64,000 nt of DNA, from the NCBI RefSeq assembly GCF_025370935.1, contig NC_133490.1, forward strand, positions 2,988,240 through 3,052,239. The letters run 5' to 3'. Positions 1-8,812 of this stretch are shown here, one piece after another. How positions within the stretch are numbered: position 1 is the stretch's first letter; every line of letters begins with the position of its first letter. The position numbers were made by a program, and so were the translations under genes. Origin of the DNA: Choristoneura fumiferana. Lineage: Eukaryota > Arthropoda > Insecta > Lepidoptera > Tortricidae. The notes beneath the pieces are model-generated. The model did not search any database, was not told the origin of the DNA, and saw nothing but the letters and a program-made list of their open reading frames with translations.

Positions 1-148
1 GGTATTCTTTAATATTAAGTAGGTACCAAGGCACTTTTTGTAAGTGGACCTATATAACTTAAACTTACTTATAAGCAAAAGTTGCAAGTAAATTACACAA
101 TTTTATGAACAGCTTTATCATTCTTGTACTCGTATGTGCTCTGCCATA

Positions 149-320
149 AATTCAAAATTCAAAATTCAAATGATTTATTCAGTAAATAGGCCGCAATGGG
201 CACTTTTAACGTCATTTTTTTAAACTACCAGCGCTTTCGGAAAGACATCATTGCCAAGAAGAATGCGCCGCAAGAAACTTGGCAGAAAGTCATTTTTCAT
301 AAAATATAATTACAAATAAA
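149..320 (-). mobile_element. LINE 3' end with TTCAAAA-type tail
   Basis: The left end is a short tandem AATTCAAAATTCAAA run, which reads as a simple-repeat 3' tail on the minus strand. It is followed by moderately GC-rich sequence (around GAATGCGCCGCAAGAAAC) and then AT-rich DNA. A simple-repeat tail on one side is the usual sign of a 5'-truncated non-LTR retrotransposon. I see no open frame and cannot name the family. Confidence 0.35.
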
Positions 321-422
321 TATTTAAAAACTATATTATACATTAAAGAAAAAAAAATACAAAAAATAATAATAAAAGAAATACAGGATGTGGTCTACCG
401 CCCTAAAACTGATAATCGTTTC

Positions 423-722
423 ATCATCCCAGCCTATATACGTCCCACTGCAGGGCACAGGCCTCCCCTCAGAATGAGAGGGCTTGGGCCATAGTTCCCA
501 CGCGGGCCCAGTGCGGATTGGGAACTTCACACACACCATTGAATTGCTTCGCAGGTTTGTGCAGGTTTCCTCACGATGTTTTCCTTCACCGCAAAGCTCG
601 TGGTAAATTTCAAATGTAACTCCGCACATGAATTTCGAAAAACTCAGAGGTGCGAGCCGGGGTTTGAACCCACGACCCTCTGCTTGAGAGGCGATGGGTC
701 AAACCATTAGGCCGCCACGGCA
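423..722 (-). mobile_element. tRNA-derived SINE (family 1), minus strand
   Basis: Read on the minus strand, the head at 722-640 has RNA polymerase III promoter boxes: a box A-like GTGGCGGCCTAATGG and a box B-like GGGTTCAAACCCC. The body (CGCGGGCCCAGTGCGG, TTTCCTCACGATGTTTTCC) recurs at 2505-2824, 54568-54852 and, degraded, at 49010-49225. This is a SINE and not a tRNA gene, because the head does not fold into a complete tRNA and the body repeats. Confidence 0.75.
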
Positions 723-2157
723 TGTCATAAAACAATACTTAATGCCAATAGACGTGTCTGTCAACTTGAAAGTTCGACTTTAGCCACGTAAGTATTCATT
801 ATATAGGGACGTGTTTAAAAATTGATAGACCACTTATTTGGCTGATGGTACACATAATATTTTCATTGCCCTAAACAAACCAGGGCAATATTGTCCCAAA
901 CATGTATTGTTTTTCGCAACAAACGAACCCTGTTATTAAAGTATAAATATAAATAATGAAAATAAAATCGTCTACGAACCTTTATTGTTGCATGTTATGT
1001 TTGTTTGTAAAACTGGGATGGGATGAAAACAAAACATTCTATAATAATATCAACAGTTTTGAAGAAAGGGCTGTATTTTATTACAGATGTATCCTTGCGT
1101 GTATTTACAAGCACTGTATATTCTCTGCTGTGTTTTAAATTTCATTGTGTATGCTTTTAATAAATGAGAAAGTTTCTGAGTATGTGTGTTGTGTTCCTTC
1201 ACGCTAAAACAGCTAAACGAAATTTGAAAAAAAGAAAGAAAATGTTTATTCGGCATTAATTATAAACAAAGATACATAAACTAAGATATCGATTTGGTAT
1301 AGGGATGTGTAGCTGAATCCTCTGGAATAACACATAAGCTACCTTTTACCCCGATATCCCACGGGATTGGGATACAAGCCAAAAATTCCATAGGTGTTTT
1401 TTTTTATAGAACGTTAATGAGCATTACGATGTAGGTAATTAAAATACAAGCACTACGACCGTTAAAAAATCTATTCGGAAAAAAGCTCTGTATATAGGTA
1501 GAAGATAAACCGTCACAAACTCAACGTGATATATTTTGAAAAAAAAAATACTTACAGTAAAATAAAGATCGTTCATTATCACCCAACAGAAGTACAGTAA
1601 TAATTTCTTACGGTGCACTACTTTTAAGTAGGTACCCTTTGCGAGGGACTGAAGTTCAAACTAGGTAGACCTATATTACGGTGTTTTTTTTTAAATGATT
1701 CATTTCGCAAATGTTTTATTTGGCAAAATGCATATTATTCTGAAACTGTGAACTATTTATTCAGAATTTATTTCAAGACCATTGTGTAGAACCCTATAGA
1801 TTTGGTTAGATTCGTCGTATATAATACTCGAAACATTTACGTTTCTGAATAAAATGCATTTGGCCAAATGAAACTTTTGTGTAACGAATCATTTGTAAAA
1901 AAATGTTTTGGTTTGTCATTAGTGAACCCCTGTATTACCTACAGATTTCCAGACCTTCACCCCGGAAAATTTAAAGAATGAAATACTACATATTATACAT
2001 ATAGTATACAGTATGTATCAGAACGAAACGCAAAGAAAGATACCCATTAATGTTTAGACCACAAATATGATTATGGTGCCTGGCTTATGGAAATTTAGCA
2101 TCTTTTTGTGGTAGTGAAAAAAATAAAAAATAAACCATTATTTTATAACCTCCTGTA

Positions 2158-2469
2158 TTATTTATTTACAATCTTATCAATGACAAATAATAAAATGACA
2201 TAAATGTTAGCTGATAAGTTAAGCCTAAAATGCGTCCTGCACGTCTCTAGAACCCGGTTGGTTGTGAAAATGGTCCAAACCTGCTCTTCCTCTCTCACAT
2301 GAAGTCGTCGAGGCCCTTCTCGGTTAATCGTCACCGGCGGGTTCTTTTTCGTAGATGGATAAATCGCATTGACGATCACACGGGCGTTTTTGAGTTGCCT
2401 TCGTGCGGGAAAGCTCTCCGCGTACAGACGAAGAGAGGCATTCCCGTTACTCCTACACAAGGACCACAT
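2158..2469 (-). pseudogene. Transposon-derived helix-turn-helix fragment (DUF4817-like)
   Basis: A 103-codon minus-strand frame starts near 2469. Its first half holds SLRLYAESFPARR, then RVIVNAI and GPRRLHVREEEQVW. This resembles the small N-terminal helix-turn-helix domain (RLYAERFPNRR...) found in many insect transposable-element proteins, catalogued as DUF4817. The C-terminal part becomes hydrophobic and low-complexity, and no catalytic domain follows, so it looks like a decayed fragment. Family assignment is from memory of the motif. Confidence 0.45.
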
Positions 2470-2504
2470 CCATAAGTTCCTCCGCAGAAAAGTTTAAAGG
2501 CATT

Positions 2505-2824
2505 CATCCATCCATCCATTCCAGCCTATATACGTCCCACTGCAGGGCAGAGGCCTCCTCTCAGAACAAGAGGGCTTGGGCCATAAGTTCCCACGCGGGC
2601 CCAGTGCGGATTGGGAACTTCACACGCACCATTGAATTGCTTCGCAGGTTTGTGCAGGTTTCCTCACGATGTTTTCCTTCACCGCAAAGCTCTTGGTAAA
2701 TTTCAAATGTAATTCCGCACATGAATTTCGAAAAACTCAGATGTGCGAGCCGGGGTTTGAACCCACGACCCTCTGCTTGAGAGGCGATAGGTCAAACCAC
2801 TAGGCCACCACGGCTTCATCAGTA
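2505..2824 (-). mobile_element. tRNA-derived SINE (family 1) with target-site duplication
   Basis: Same family and orientation as 423-722, with the same box A/box B head at its right end. It is bounded by a perfect 10-bp direct repeat TAAAGGCATT (2495-2504 and 2825-2834), consistent with LINE-mediated retroposition. A CATCCATCCATC simple repeat at the left is its 3' tail read in reverse. Confidence 0.8.
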
Positions 2825-3835
2825 TAAAGGCATTATCAGTATTTTTTGATTAAATTTCTGTAGATTTTATCTGACACACGAATGTCAAACCTCGACTTGA
2901 AGTTTCAATTTAAAGTTTGTCTATGGTACTAATACTCTATGATTTAAAGAAAAAAGTCCAAATAAGTGATTTAAACTTACCTCTTTCAAAATAACAATAA
3001 CAAGGCTTTAACAAGGTGACAAATCTAACATGTCAAAGTTTGGTCAAAGTAAACTACAATGTTATGCGAAATCCATATACTTACTTAATGAATAATAATG
3101 TAATAAACAGATAACGATATTACAGAAAGTGGTTAGTGTTTATCGTACTGTAGGCAGTAGTGTGGTAGTGCGGTCATAGTTGAAATTGCAGTAATCTGAT
3201 ATGTGGATTGGTTTTGATTAGTTTGTTTACGTTAAAAAACAGCGTCATACTGTTATACAGGATGTTACAAGAATCTTTAACCGACTGCAAATAAGAGGAC
3301 CTAAAGTCATGTTGAGATTGAGCAAATTAAAAAAGCAACTAAAAGTTAATAAAAAGTATGTTATTACAACAACTATACTTTACCATCAGCCAGGTATCAG
3401 CTTTGCCTTTTGTTCTGTTACATACTGTATAGCGCAGAGAATTATTATGCAAACTTAATTCAAGTCCAGGTTACAATTACATGGAGTGAACAATCCATTT
3501 CGTCCATCATTTTCTGGAATCAAAAAGAACGAAATCGTTTCATAAAATCGCGTTAAGTCACGTGTTTTTGACGCGTGACTGACGAACAAACAAAATAACG
3601 CCTCGTCAGTATTTGTTAGTATAAATAAAGTGTTTGTACATACGGCACGTATGGGCAGATTATTGTTCTATGTACGCGATAGCGGCTTCGGTAAATAAGG
3701 AATTTAATGTTTGGCATGATGTAACGATGATTATTTAAGTTGAAAAGAGACGCAGAATTAAAGAGGCTTCCGCTGCGGATTATGTAGTCAACTTTGTATA
3801 TATGTAATTCATTATGAATAGTAATAGATAATAAA

Positions 3836-3945
3836 TATCACGGGACACTTGACACCAATTGACCCAGTCCCAGAGTAAGCAAAGCTTGTGTTATGGTTAT
3901 TGGGTACTAGGCAACGGATAAACATACTTAAATAGATAGGCCATT
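3836..3945 (-). mobile_element. SINE family 2, 3' fragment
   Basis: The segment ATATCACGGGACACTTGACACC through ACTAGGCAACGGATAAACAT matches the reverse complement of the 3' half of the element at 6683-6955. The tRNA-like head is absent, so this is a truncated copy. Confidence 0.55.
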
Positions 3946-4036
3946 TTTAAATTTAATTTAAATTAAATTATAATTTACTGTTTTCTGTTTTATCCTACTA
4001 TTCTATTATAAATAAGTAAATAGATACACATACTTG

Positions 4037-4142
4037 TCGCGGTGGATGCGGAAAGCACAAGACCGGTCTGAGTGGAGAGCCTTGGGGGAGGCCTATGTCC
4101 AGCAGTGGACGTCTTTCGGCTGACATGATGATAATGATGATA
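4037..4142 (+). mobile_element. RTE-type LINE, last 28 codons and 3' end
   Basis: In frame from 4040 to TGA 4121-4123 the DNA reads RWMRKAQDRSEWRAL then GEAYVQQWTSFG and stop, followed by a GATGATGAT-type tail. This is the C-terminus of the reverse-transcriptase ORF of RTE-clade retrotransposons. The same ending occurs in the longer minus-strand fragment at 48298-49005. It is severely 5'-truncated. Confidence 0.65.
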
Positions 4143-4286
4143 CAAGATACATACTTGTATTATACACAAAATTGTGTATTATGTTACTATTTTATGTGTT
4201 TTCATGTATTTTTTTTTGTTTATTTGTGTGTAATTGTGTAAATTTTATTGTATTTGTGTGTCTTCCGTATTAGTGAATAAATGTCT

Positions 4287-4308
4287 TCTTTCTTTCTTTC
4301 TTTCTTTA
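4287..4308. repeat. TTTC microsatellite tail
   Basis: A run of about five TTTC units follows GTGAATAAATGTCTTC. AATAAA followed by TTTC repeats also ends the segment at 5395-5545, so this is probably the 3' tail of a truncated LINE. Confidence 0.6.
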
Positions 4309-4387
4309 TTCGTAAAACACATAGAATTAGAAGATTAAAAAAACTTCTTTTCATACAGTGTGAAAGTGGAGGAGCTGCAAGAATACA

Positions 4388-4522
4388 GCAGGGCTACTAC
4401 GAAACTCGAAACTCGAAGTTCGTGTCGTGCGGTCCCTCTGACACTTATACTATTTAATACGAGAGCGAGAGGGACGGTACGATACGAGCTTCGATTTCCG
4501 AATGTCGTAGTAGCTCCCCTGC
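4388..4522. mobile_element. Fold-back MITE, CTACTACGAAA family
   Basis: The left end GCAGGGCTACTACGAAACTCG is mirrored by the inverted right end GTCGTAGTAGCTCCCCTGC. The interior (TTCGTGTCGTGCGG / GGACGGTACGATACGAGC) is also largely self-complementary, so the element would fold as one long hairpin. Related copies are at about 50808-50922 and 52465-52606. It encodes nothing. Confidence 0.7.
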
Positions 4523-4668
4523 ACTTGAAGATTTTCGAGCCGGTTTGTTTAACTCTTCTAGATTTACTATTCCAATCAGGACCAACGGTTCTTTCACGTC
4601 GCAAAAGTTAGTCGCCGTCTGTAAAATAAATCGGGTAGGTTTGTTATCATCTTTAATTAAACTAGAGT

Positions 4669-5253
4669 AGAGATTCTCAAACTATGCTCCGCCAAGTCCC
4701 GGGAATCCGCAAAGGTTTTGACCATACATTTATTTAGGCATTTAACCGTATGGCATACATTTCAAATAGGCTTGGGTAGTTTTAAAGATAAAGATAGATA
4801 CACATAGTAAAACGAAGACTTATTATAGAGAACTAGCTTTTGCCCGCGGCGTCGAACGCGTGGAATCCGGTTATCGCGCGCTGTTCTCTCGGGAACTGTG
4901 CATTTTTCCGGGACAAAAAGTAGCCTATGTCACTCTCTGGCCCATAAACTATCTCTACAAAATATTTTTTATTCTAGCCCAAAGAAACGACATTCATAAT
5001 AATAATATGTTTTTTTTTTATTCGACTGGGTGGCAAACGAGCAAGTGGGTCTCCTGACCCACTGCTAAATAAAAACCACTGTTAAATATCAATTTATCAT
5101 AAGTACATTAAATAATAAACACGTTATCATTATCACTTATTATATTATTATTTAACATCCAATAAAATGTCGATCCTCATTCGCTGTTTCAGGGCTTTGG
5201 GAAATATTTAGTTTTCCATTAAAGCTGGTCGTCAAAAAAGTTTGAGAATCTCT
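4669..5253. mobile_element. hAT-like non-autonomous element
   Basis: AGAGATTCTCAAACT at 4669-4683 is repeated as a perfect 15-bp inverted copy ending at 5253. TTCTCAAAC-type termini are typical of hAT transposons. A Helitron remnant lies inside (4833-4990). I could not identify an 8-bp target duplication, so the exact ends are uncertain. Confidence 0.5.
4833..4990 (-). mobile_element. Helitron 3'-end fragment nested in hAT-like element
   Basis: CTAGCTTTTGCCCGCGGCG is the reverse complement of the Helitron 3' end CGCGGGCAAAAGCTAG, and it is preceded by an A, which fits the A|T insertion rule. The following CGGTTATCGCGCGCTGTTC and TTTCCGGGACAAAAAGTAGC also occur in the copy at 61208-61458. The 5' end (ATTATAAATGCG) is missing. 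Confidence 0.6.
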
Positions 5254-5394
5254 TATCTATATAGAGCTATAATACGCAGCTTACATTTTAAATTAAAATG
5301 TGCTTTTTGAACTATATTCATTATTATTTATTATTATTTGTGTATTGCGAAAAAATTGTTTTAGTTGTCGTGTTCACTGTTGATGTATACTTTT

Positions 5395-5545
5395 AACTCC
5401 TAAATGGTTCCAACGGAAGACCAGCGTCGGCCGCAAGGTTGACATCATGCTGAGTTGGGACCATTTCGTGACAAAATTTATTTCCTTTTTTTCTTTTATT
5501 TGTAAAAATGTCACGAATAAATGTTTTTTTTTCTTTCTTTCTTTC
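5395..5545 (+). mobile_element. LINE 3' UTR with TTTC tail
   Basis: GGAAGACCAGCGTCGG, CATGCTGAGTTGGGACCATTTCG and a terminal AATAAATG followed by TTTC repeats also occur in variant form near 24575-24700 and 46640-46795. These are 3' ends of one non-LTR retrotransposon family. No coding part remains. Confidence 0.5.
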
Positions 5546-5763
5546 TTTATAGCCAGTTCCGTATTTAAAAGGAAGCCAATAATCATTAATATTCCTGGAT
5601 TAACTATGAAAAGCAAAATAGTAGGTTCTTTGTTGTTGATCTAATCAGTTATGCCCACGACCGAACGGAGAAGGCAACCTTTAAAGCGAGAGGTTGTTTA
5701 TTTGTGCGCTAACGAATTTTTCCATCTATCTCAAGAACGATTAGACCGATTTAGAGGTAGCGT

Positions 5764-5910
5764 CAGAAATACAATACAATACAATACAATAACTCTTTAC
5801 TGCACACCAATACACAGCAAGCAGTACAGAAAAACAGGTATATACACAGAGACTTTCTGAGGTAAGCAATAGGCGGCCTTATCGCTTCATAGCGATCTCT
5901 TCCATACTTT
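5764..5910 (-). mobile_element. LINE 3' end with TTGTA tail
   Basis: An ATACA run (reverse of TTGTA) is followed by CTCTTTACTGCACACC and then GGCGGCCTTATCGCTTCATAGCG. The same arrangement occurs at 56020-56165 (+ strand) and 60300-60475 (minus), so this is a repeated LINE 3' end. Confidence 0.55.
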
Positions 5911-6019
5911 AATATGTATTTAAGTTTGATATGTGTTTAAGTATGTATTTATCTATGTAAGTATACCCATAGCTTAGCGTCGTTTTGGACTAGGTCAATT
6001 GACCAGGATATTTTATTTA

Positions 6020-6091
6020 AGGGGTAATGCGGCCAGCGTCATGGGAACCCTGCCACAGGCAGATCTTTTAGACGGGGTATTCTTTTTATAA
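6020..6091 (+). pseudogene. LINE ORF C-terminal fragment (RGNAAS motif)
   Basis: This short frame encodes RGNAASVMGTLPQADLLDG, then VFFL and a stop. Nearly the same ending terminates the open frames at 53312-53497 (+) and 57752-57967 (minus). Three dispersed copies of one C-terminus indicate a non-LTR retrotransposon protein, probably the reverse-transcriptase ORF. Only the last 23 codons survive here, abutting a SINE family 2 fragment at about 5930-6019. Confidence 0.5.
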
Positions 6092-6261
6092 TTTTCATTG
6101 TTACAGTTAGTTAAGCTATCTTGGGTTAGTTCTTTTTTATGTATGTAAACTCATAATTATCCTGCTTTATATTGTCTTTCTTTTTTTTATTTATTATTAT
6201 TATTGAATATGAGCCGGCGCTCTAGCTTTTTTATATCATAATTTAACTAACCGTTGGGTTT

Positions 6262-6520
6262 TTGGTTCAACGCAATATTCAATATGCTATAGCCGTTAAA
6301 ATTAGTTATGTTATGTTATATATCATAGCGCTAGCTGGCCACTTGTACGCTGTTGACATAGCTATGTTTTGTGAAACATCTCGTACGGTGTTGGGTGAGG
6401 TCATATGGCAAATATGTTTACACGGCTATTGGCTAGTTATAATAACATGTGCTATTTTTTATACCGTCAACTTATACAGGCTGTGCGTCGGAACGATTAG
6501 ATATAGTTTTAGTTTTGTCG
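6262..6520 (+). other. Unrecognised hydrophobic open frame
   Basis: An open frame from ATG 6262 encodes hydrophobic stretches (around YVMLYIIALAG and LVIITCAIFYTV) separated by a Cys-containing polar segment (CETSRTVLGEVIWQ). It could be a decayed exon of a multi-pass membrane protein such as a chemoreceptor, but I do not recognise it. Downstream it runs into an RTE 3' end (6548-6612) and a SINE head, so the C-terminal part of the frame to 6699 is repeat-derived. Expression is doubtful. Confidence 0.2.
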
Positions 6521-6547
6521 CCGTGGTGGCCTGGTTTAAAGCAGTGT

Positions 6548-6620
6548 TATGGGGTTCTGGGGTATGGGGGAGGCCTATGTCCAACAGTGGACGTCCTACG
6601 GCTGAAATAATGATGATCAT
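6548..6620 (+). mobile_element. RTE-type LINE 3' terminal fragment
   Basis: ATGGGGGAGGCCTATGTCC and ACAGTGGACGTCCTACGG followed by an AATAATGATGATCATGATG tail matches the end of the RTE fragments at 4037-4142 and 16330-16577. Confidence 0.55.
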
Positions 6621-6682
6621 GATGACCAATGAGTTCTTCGAATTTATTCCCGAAACTTTAATTGAAATTTGCCAAGTGGAAG

Positions 6683-6955
6683 GTTGGCCAAGTGGTTAGA
6701 GAACCTGACTACGAAGCTTGAGGTCCTGTGTTCGATTCCCTGGCGGGGCAGATATTTGTATGAATAATATGAATGTTTGTTCTCGTGTCTTGGATGTTTA
6801 ATATGTTTTTAAGTATCTATTTATCTATATAAGTATATTTATTCGTTGCCTAGTATCCATAGTACAAGTTTTGCTTAGTTTTGGACTAGCCTAATTGGTG
6901 TCAAGTGTACCATGACCATGATATTTATGATATTTATTTACATAGCGCTTTAGTT
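6683..6955 (+). mobile_element. tRNA-derived SINE (family 2)
   Basis: The head GGCCAAGTGGTTAGAGAAC (box A-like) and GGTCCTGTGTTCGATTCCC (box B-like) is followed by CAGATATTTGTATGAATAA and a 3' part ending in a TATTTATTTA-like tail. Other copies are at 51318-51510, 56408-56868 and 56885-57162. Confidence 0.75.
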
Positions 6956-7242
6956 GAAATGAAATGAATCTAATTTAGGAAAAAAAATCGGTGACAAATT
7001 ACAAAACCGCATCATCCTTCTAAACTATAAGGTGCTCACTGTATATTCCTTTGTAAATATATAATATAGTGTTACATCTAATGTTTATAATTCTGCGACA
7101 TGACGTACATATTGTGTAAACGAAATAATGTAAACAATCTGACATCATGTTGGGGCGAGGTGGCGGGAGTTCATGACTCTACTGAATTGATTTTAAGTAG
7201 ATTTGACTTATTCCACTTCCCACTAGTAAATTAGAAACGCGA

Positions 7243-7415
7243 AAGTTTGTAAACAGTCTGTTTGTTGGCTTTTCACGCCTAAACTGATTTAGATGGAATA
7301 CATAGCGTGAGTACCGGGGCAGGAAATAGGATAGTTTTTATCCCGGAAAATTGCAGTTCCCGCGGGATAGCGATAAATGGATTCTACGCGGACGGAGTCG
7401 CGGGCAACAGGCTAT
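7243..7415 (+). mobile_element. Helitron-like 3' fragment
   Basis: The stretch TTTTCACGCCTAAACTGATT, TTATCCCGGAAAATTGCAG and GACGGAGTCGCGGGCAACAG matches the interior and 3' end of lepidopteran Helitrons; compare GACGAAGTCGCGGCC in the intact copy at 29874-30120. The terminal CTAG has decayed. Confidence 0.5.
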
Positions 7416-7419
7416 CTTG

Positions 7420-8067
7420 ATGATAAAAACAGAGCTTTCTTCTATAATCATAAGAACAAAACGGCGATTTTGTGTGTTGCATGAGTAGTATGGTTCTTGC
7501 AATGTAAAGCTAGATATTCACATGTGCAAACACACAAGGAAACATTCACACACACATACACACACACACACACTTTAGTTTTTTTTTTAAGTACCTAGGT
7601 CTAGCTTATTAAGTATAAGTTCCTAATTATTGTTACGAGCGTAGACTGTAATTTAAAAAAATCTACTTTTTGGAAGAGCGGGGTCTCCTGCTACAGGTAA
7701 CCTATTTACCTACTAGGAGGCCTCAGACTATACTTGTAAACGACACAGTTATAACAATAAAAAATATTATTATTATTATTATAGTACATATTATTTTCAA
7801 AACCCCCTAAATATAGTTAAGGGCTTGTCTGGTGGAATACAAATATGACCAATTAAAATCAAATCTAAGATGGTCGCAGGCACAAAAATAAAAACTTGAA
7901 AATGAAAAATAAGATTTTTTGAATTATCTACATCATTATTGTTTTTATTTTCAATAAAACCGTTTACTTAACTTAATTTTTTTAGATACTTATTTTTCAT
8001 TTCGTCTTATTATGCGTAAATTTCAGGTGTCGCATTGTGTGGCCCTCAGCAGTTGATTGCTATAGGC
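7420..8067. other. Non-coding intergenic or intronic stretch
   Basis: AT-rich DNA with a short CA microsatellite at about 7548-7572 and an ATT run near 7768-7782. I see no exon-like GC rise, no convincing splice pair and no named repeat. Confidence 0.4.
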
Positions 8068-8432
8068 CAATGGTTCCCAACCAAGTGATCCGTTTACCAC
8101 CAGTGGTCCGCAGGAACCAAAATATGGTTCGCAAATGCTTTCAAATTTCGCGGCCCATTAATTAGTTTATTTTCAGATTGGTTCACTTTATTTTTCTTGT
8201 ACGTAATGGTCCCTGCCAACAACAAAGAAAAAAAAGTGGTCCCTGGTCATAGTCATAGTCATATCTCTTTATTCCATTGACACAAATAAATTATGCACTA
8301 GAACAAGTCTTACATACGAGTATTACAAAAATACCTACAGTTAACAAAGGGAAAAAATAAATTTAAATTACAAAAATTGGCATAGAATTAAACGAAATAT
8401 GTAAAAGGTCAAGAAAAGGTTGGGAATAACTG
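8068..8432. mobile_element. Non-autonomous hAT element with 8-bp target duplication
   Basis: The left end CAATGGTTCCCAACC and the inverted right end GGTTGGGAATAACTG match the hAT consensus CAGTGGTTCCCAACC. They are flanked by CTATAGGC (8060-8067) and CCATAGGC (8433-8440), an 8-bp duplication with one mismatch, as expected for hAT. A minus-strand LINE tail (ATAGTCATAGTCAT followed by CTCTTTATTCC) appears inserted inside at about 8247-8405. Confidence 0.65.
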
Positions 8433-8723
8433 CCATAGGCTGATGATCATGGTGGGTCGAACAACTTTTTCTTGCAACTCGTTGCTATAGTTACGGTCTA
8501 ATCAGTCACTCTTTAACTGTAAGTTTATAGGATGAAAAATTACCAAACATGTCTTTTTGTGGTTAAGCCCCTTCTATAATAAATAAATTGGTCATCTAAT
8601 AAGCATGTTAGTATAATGTAATACAACATTTCTGTACCTATCTACTAACAAGAAATATTTGATCCACCCTGATAATGAAAATGATGATGATGGTGATGAT
8701 AATGTGTGTCTGTTTGTCTGCAG

Positions 8724-8812
8724 GGTCCCGAGCCGGCACTGAACTCTACCCCGGGGGGCGCCGCGAAGCCGCCGCTACTCAACTCCTTCGAGCTGGACCG
8801 CTGTTTGGACAG
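8724..8812 (+). CDS. FoxP: FoxP exon E1 (first in window)
   Basis: Begins after TTTGTCTGCAG and ends before GTAAAA. Phase 0 in, phase 2 out. Encodes GPEPALNSTPGGAAKPPLL then NSFELDRCLD, a Pro/Ala-rich N-terminal piece. GC rises sharply against flanking DNA. It is unique to the region before copy A. It has no ATG, so an upstream initiator exon must lie outside the window or be unrecognised in it. Confidence 0.75.

Noticed and set aside
640..722. tRNA gene (box A and box B visible), also at 2740, 6683, 51318, 56408 and 57162
   Set aside because: The heads are incomplete tRNA-like sequences attached to repeated SINE bodies.
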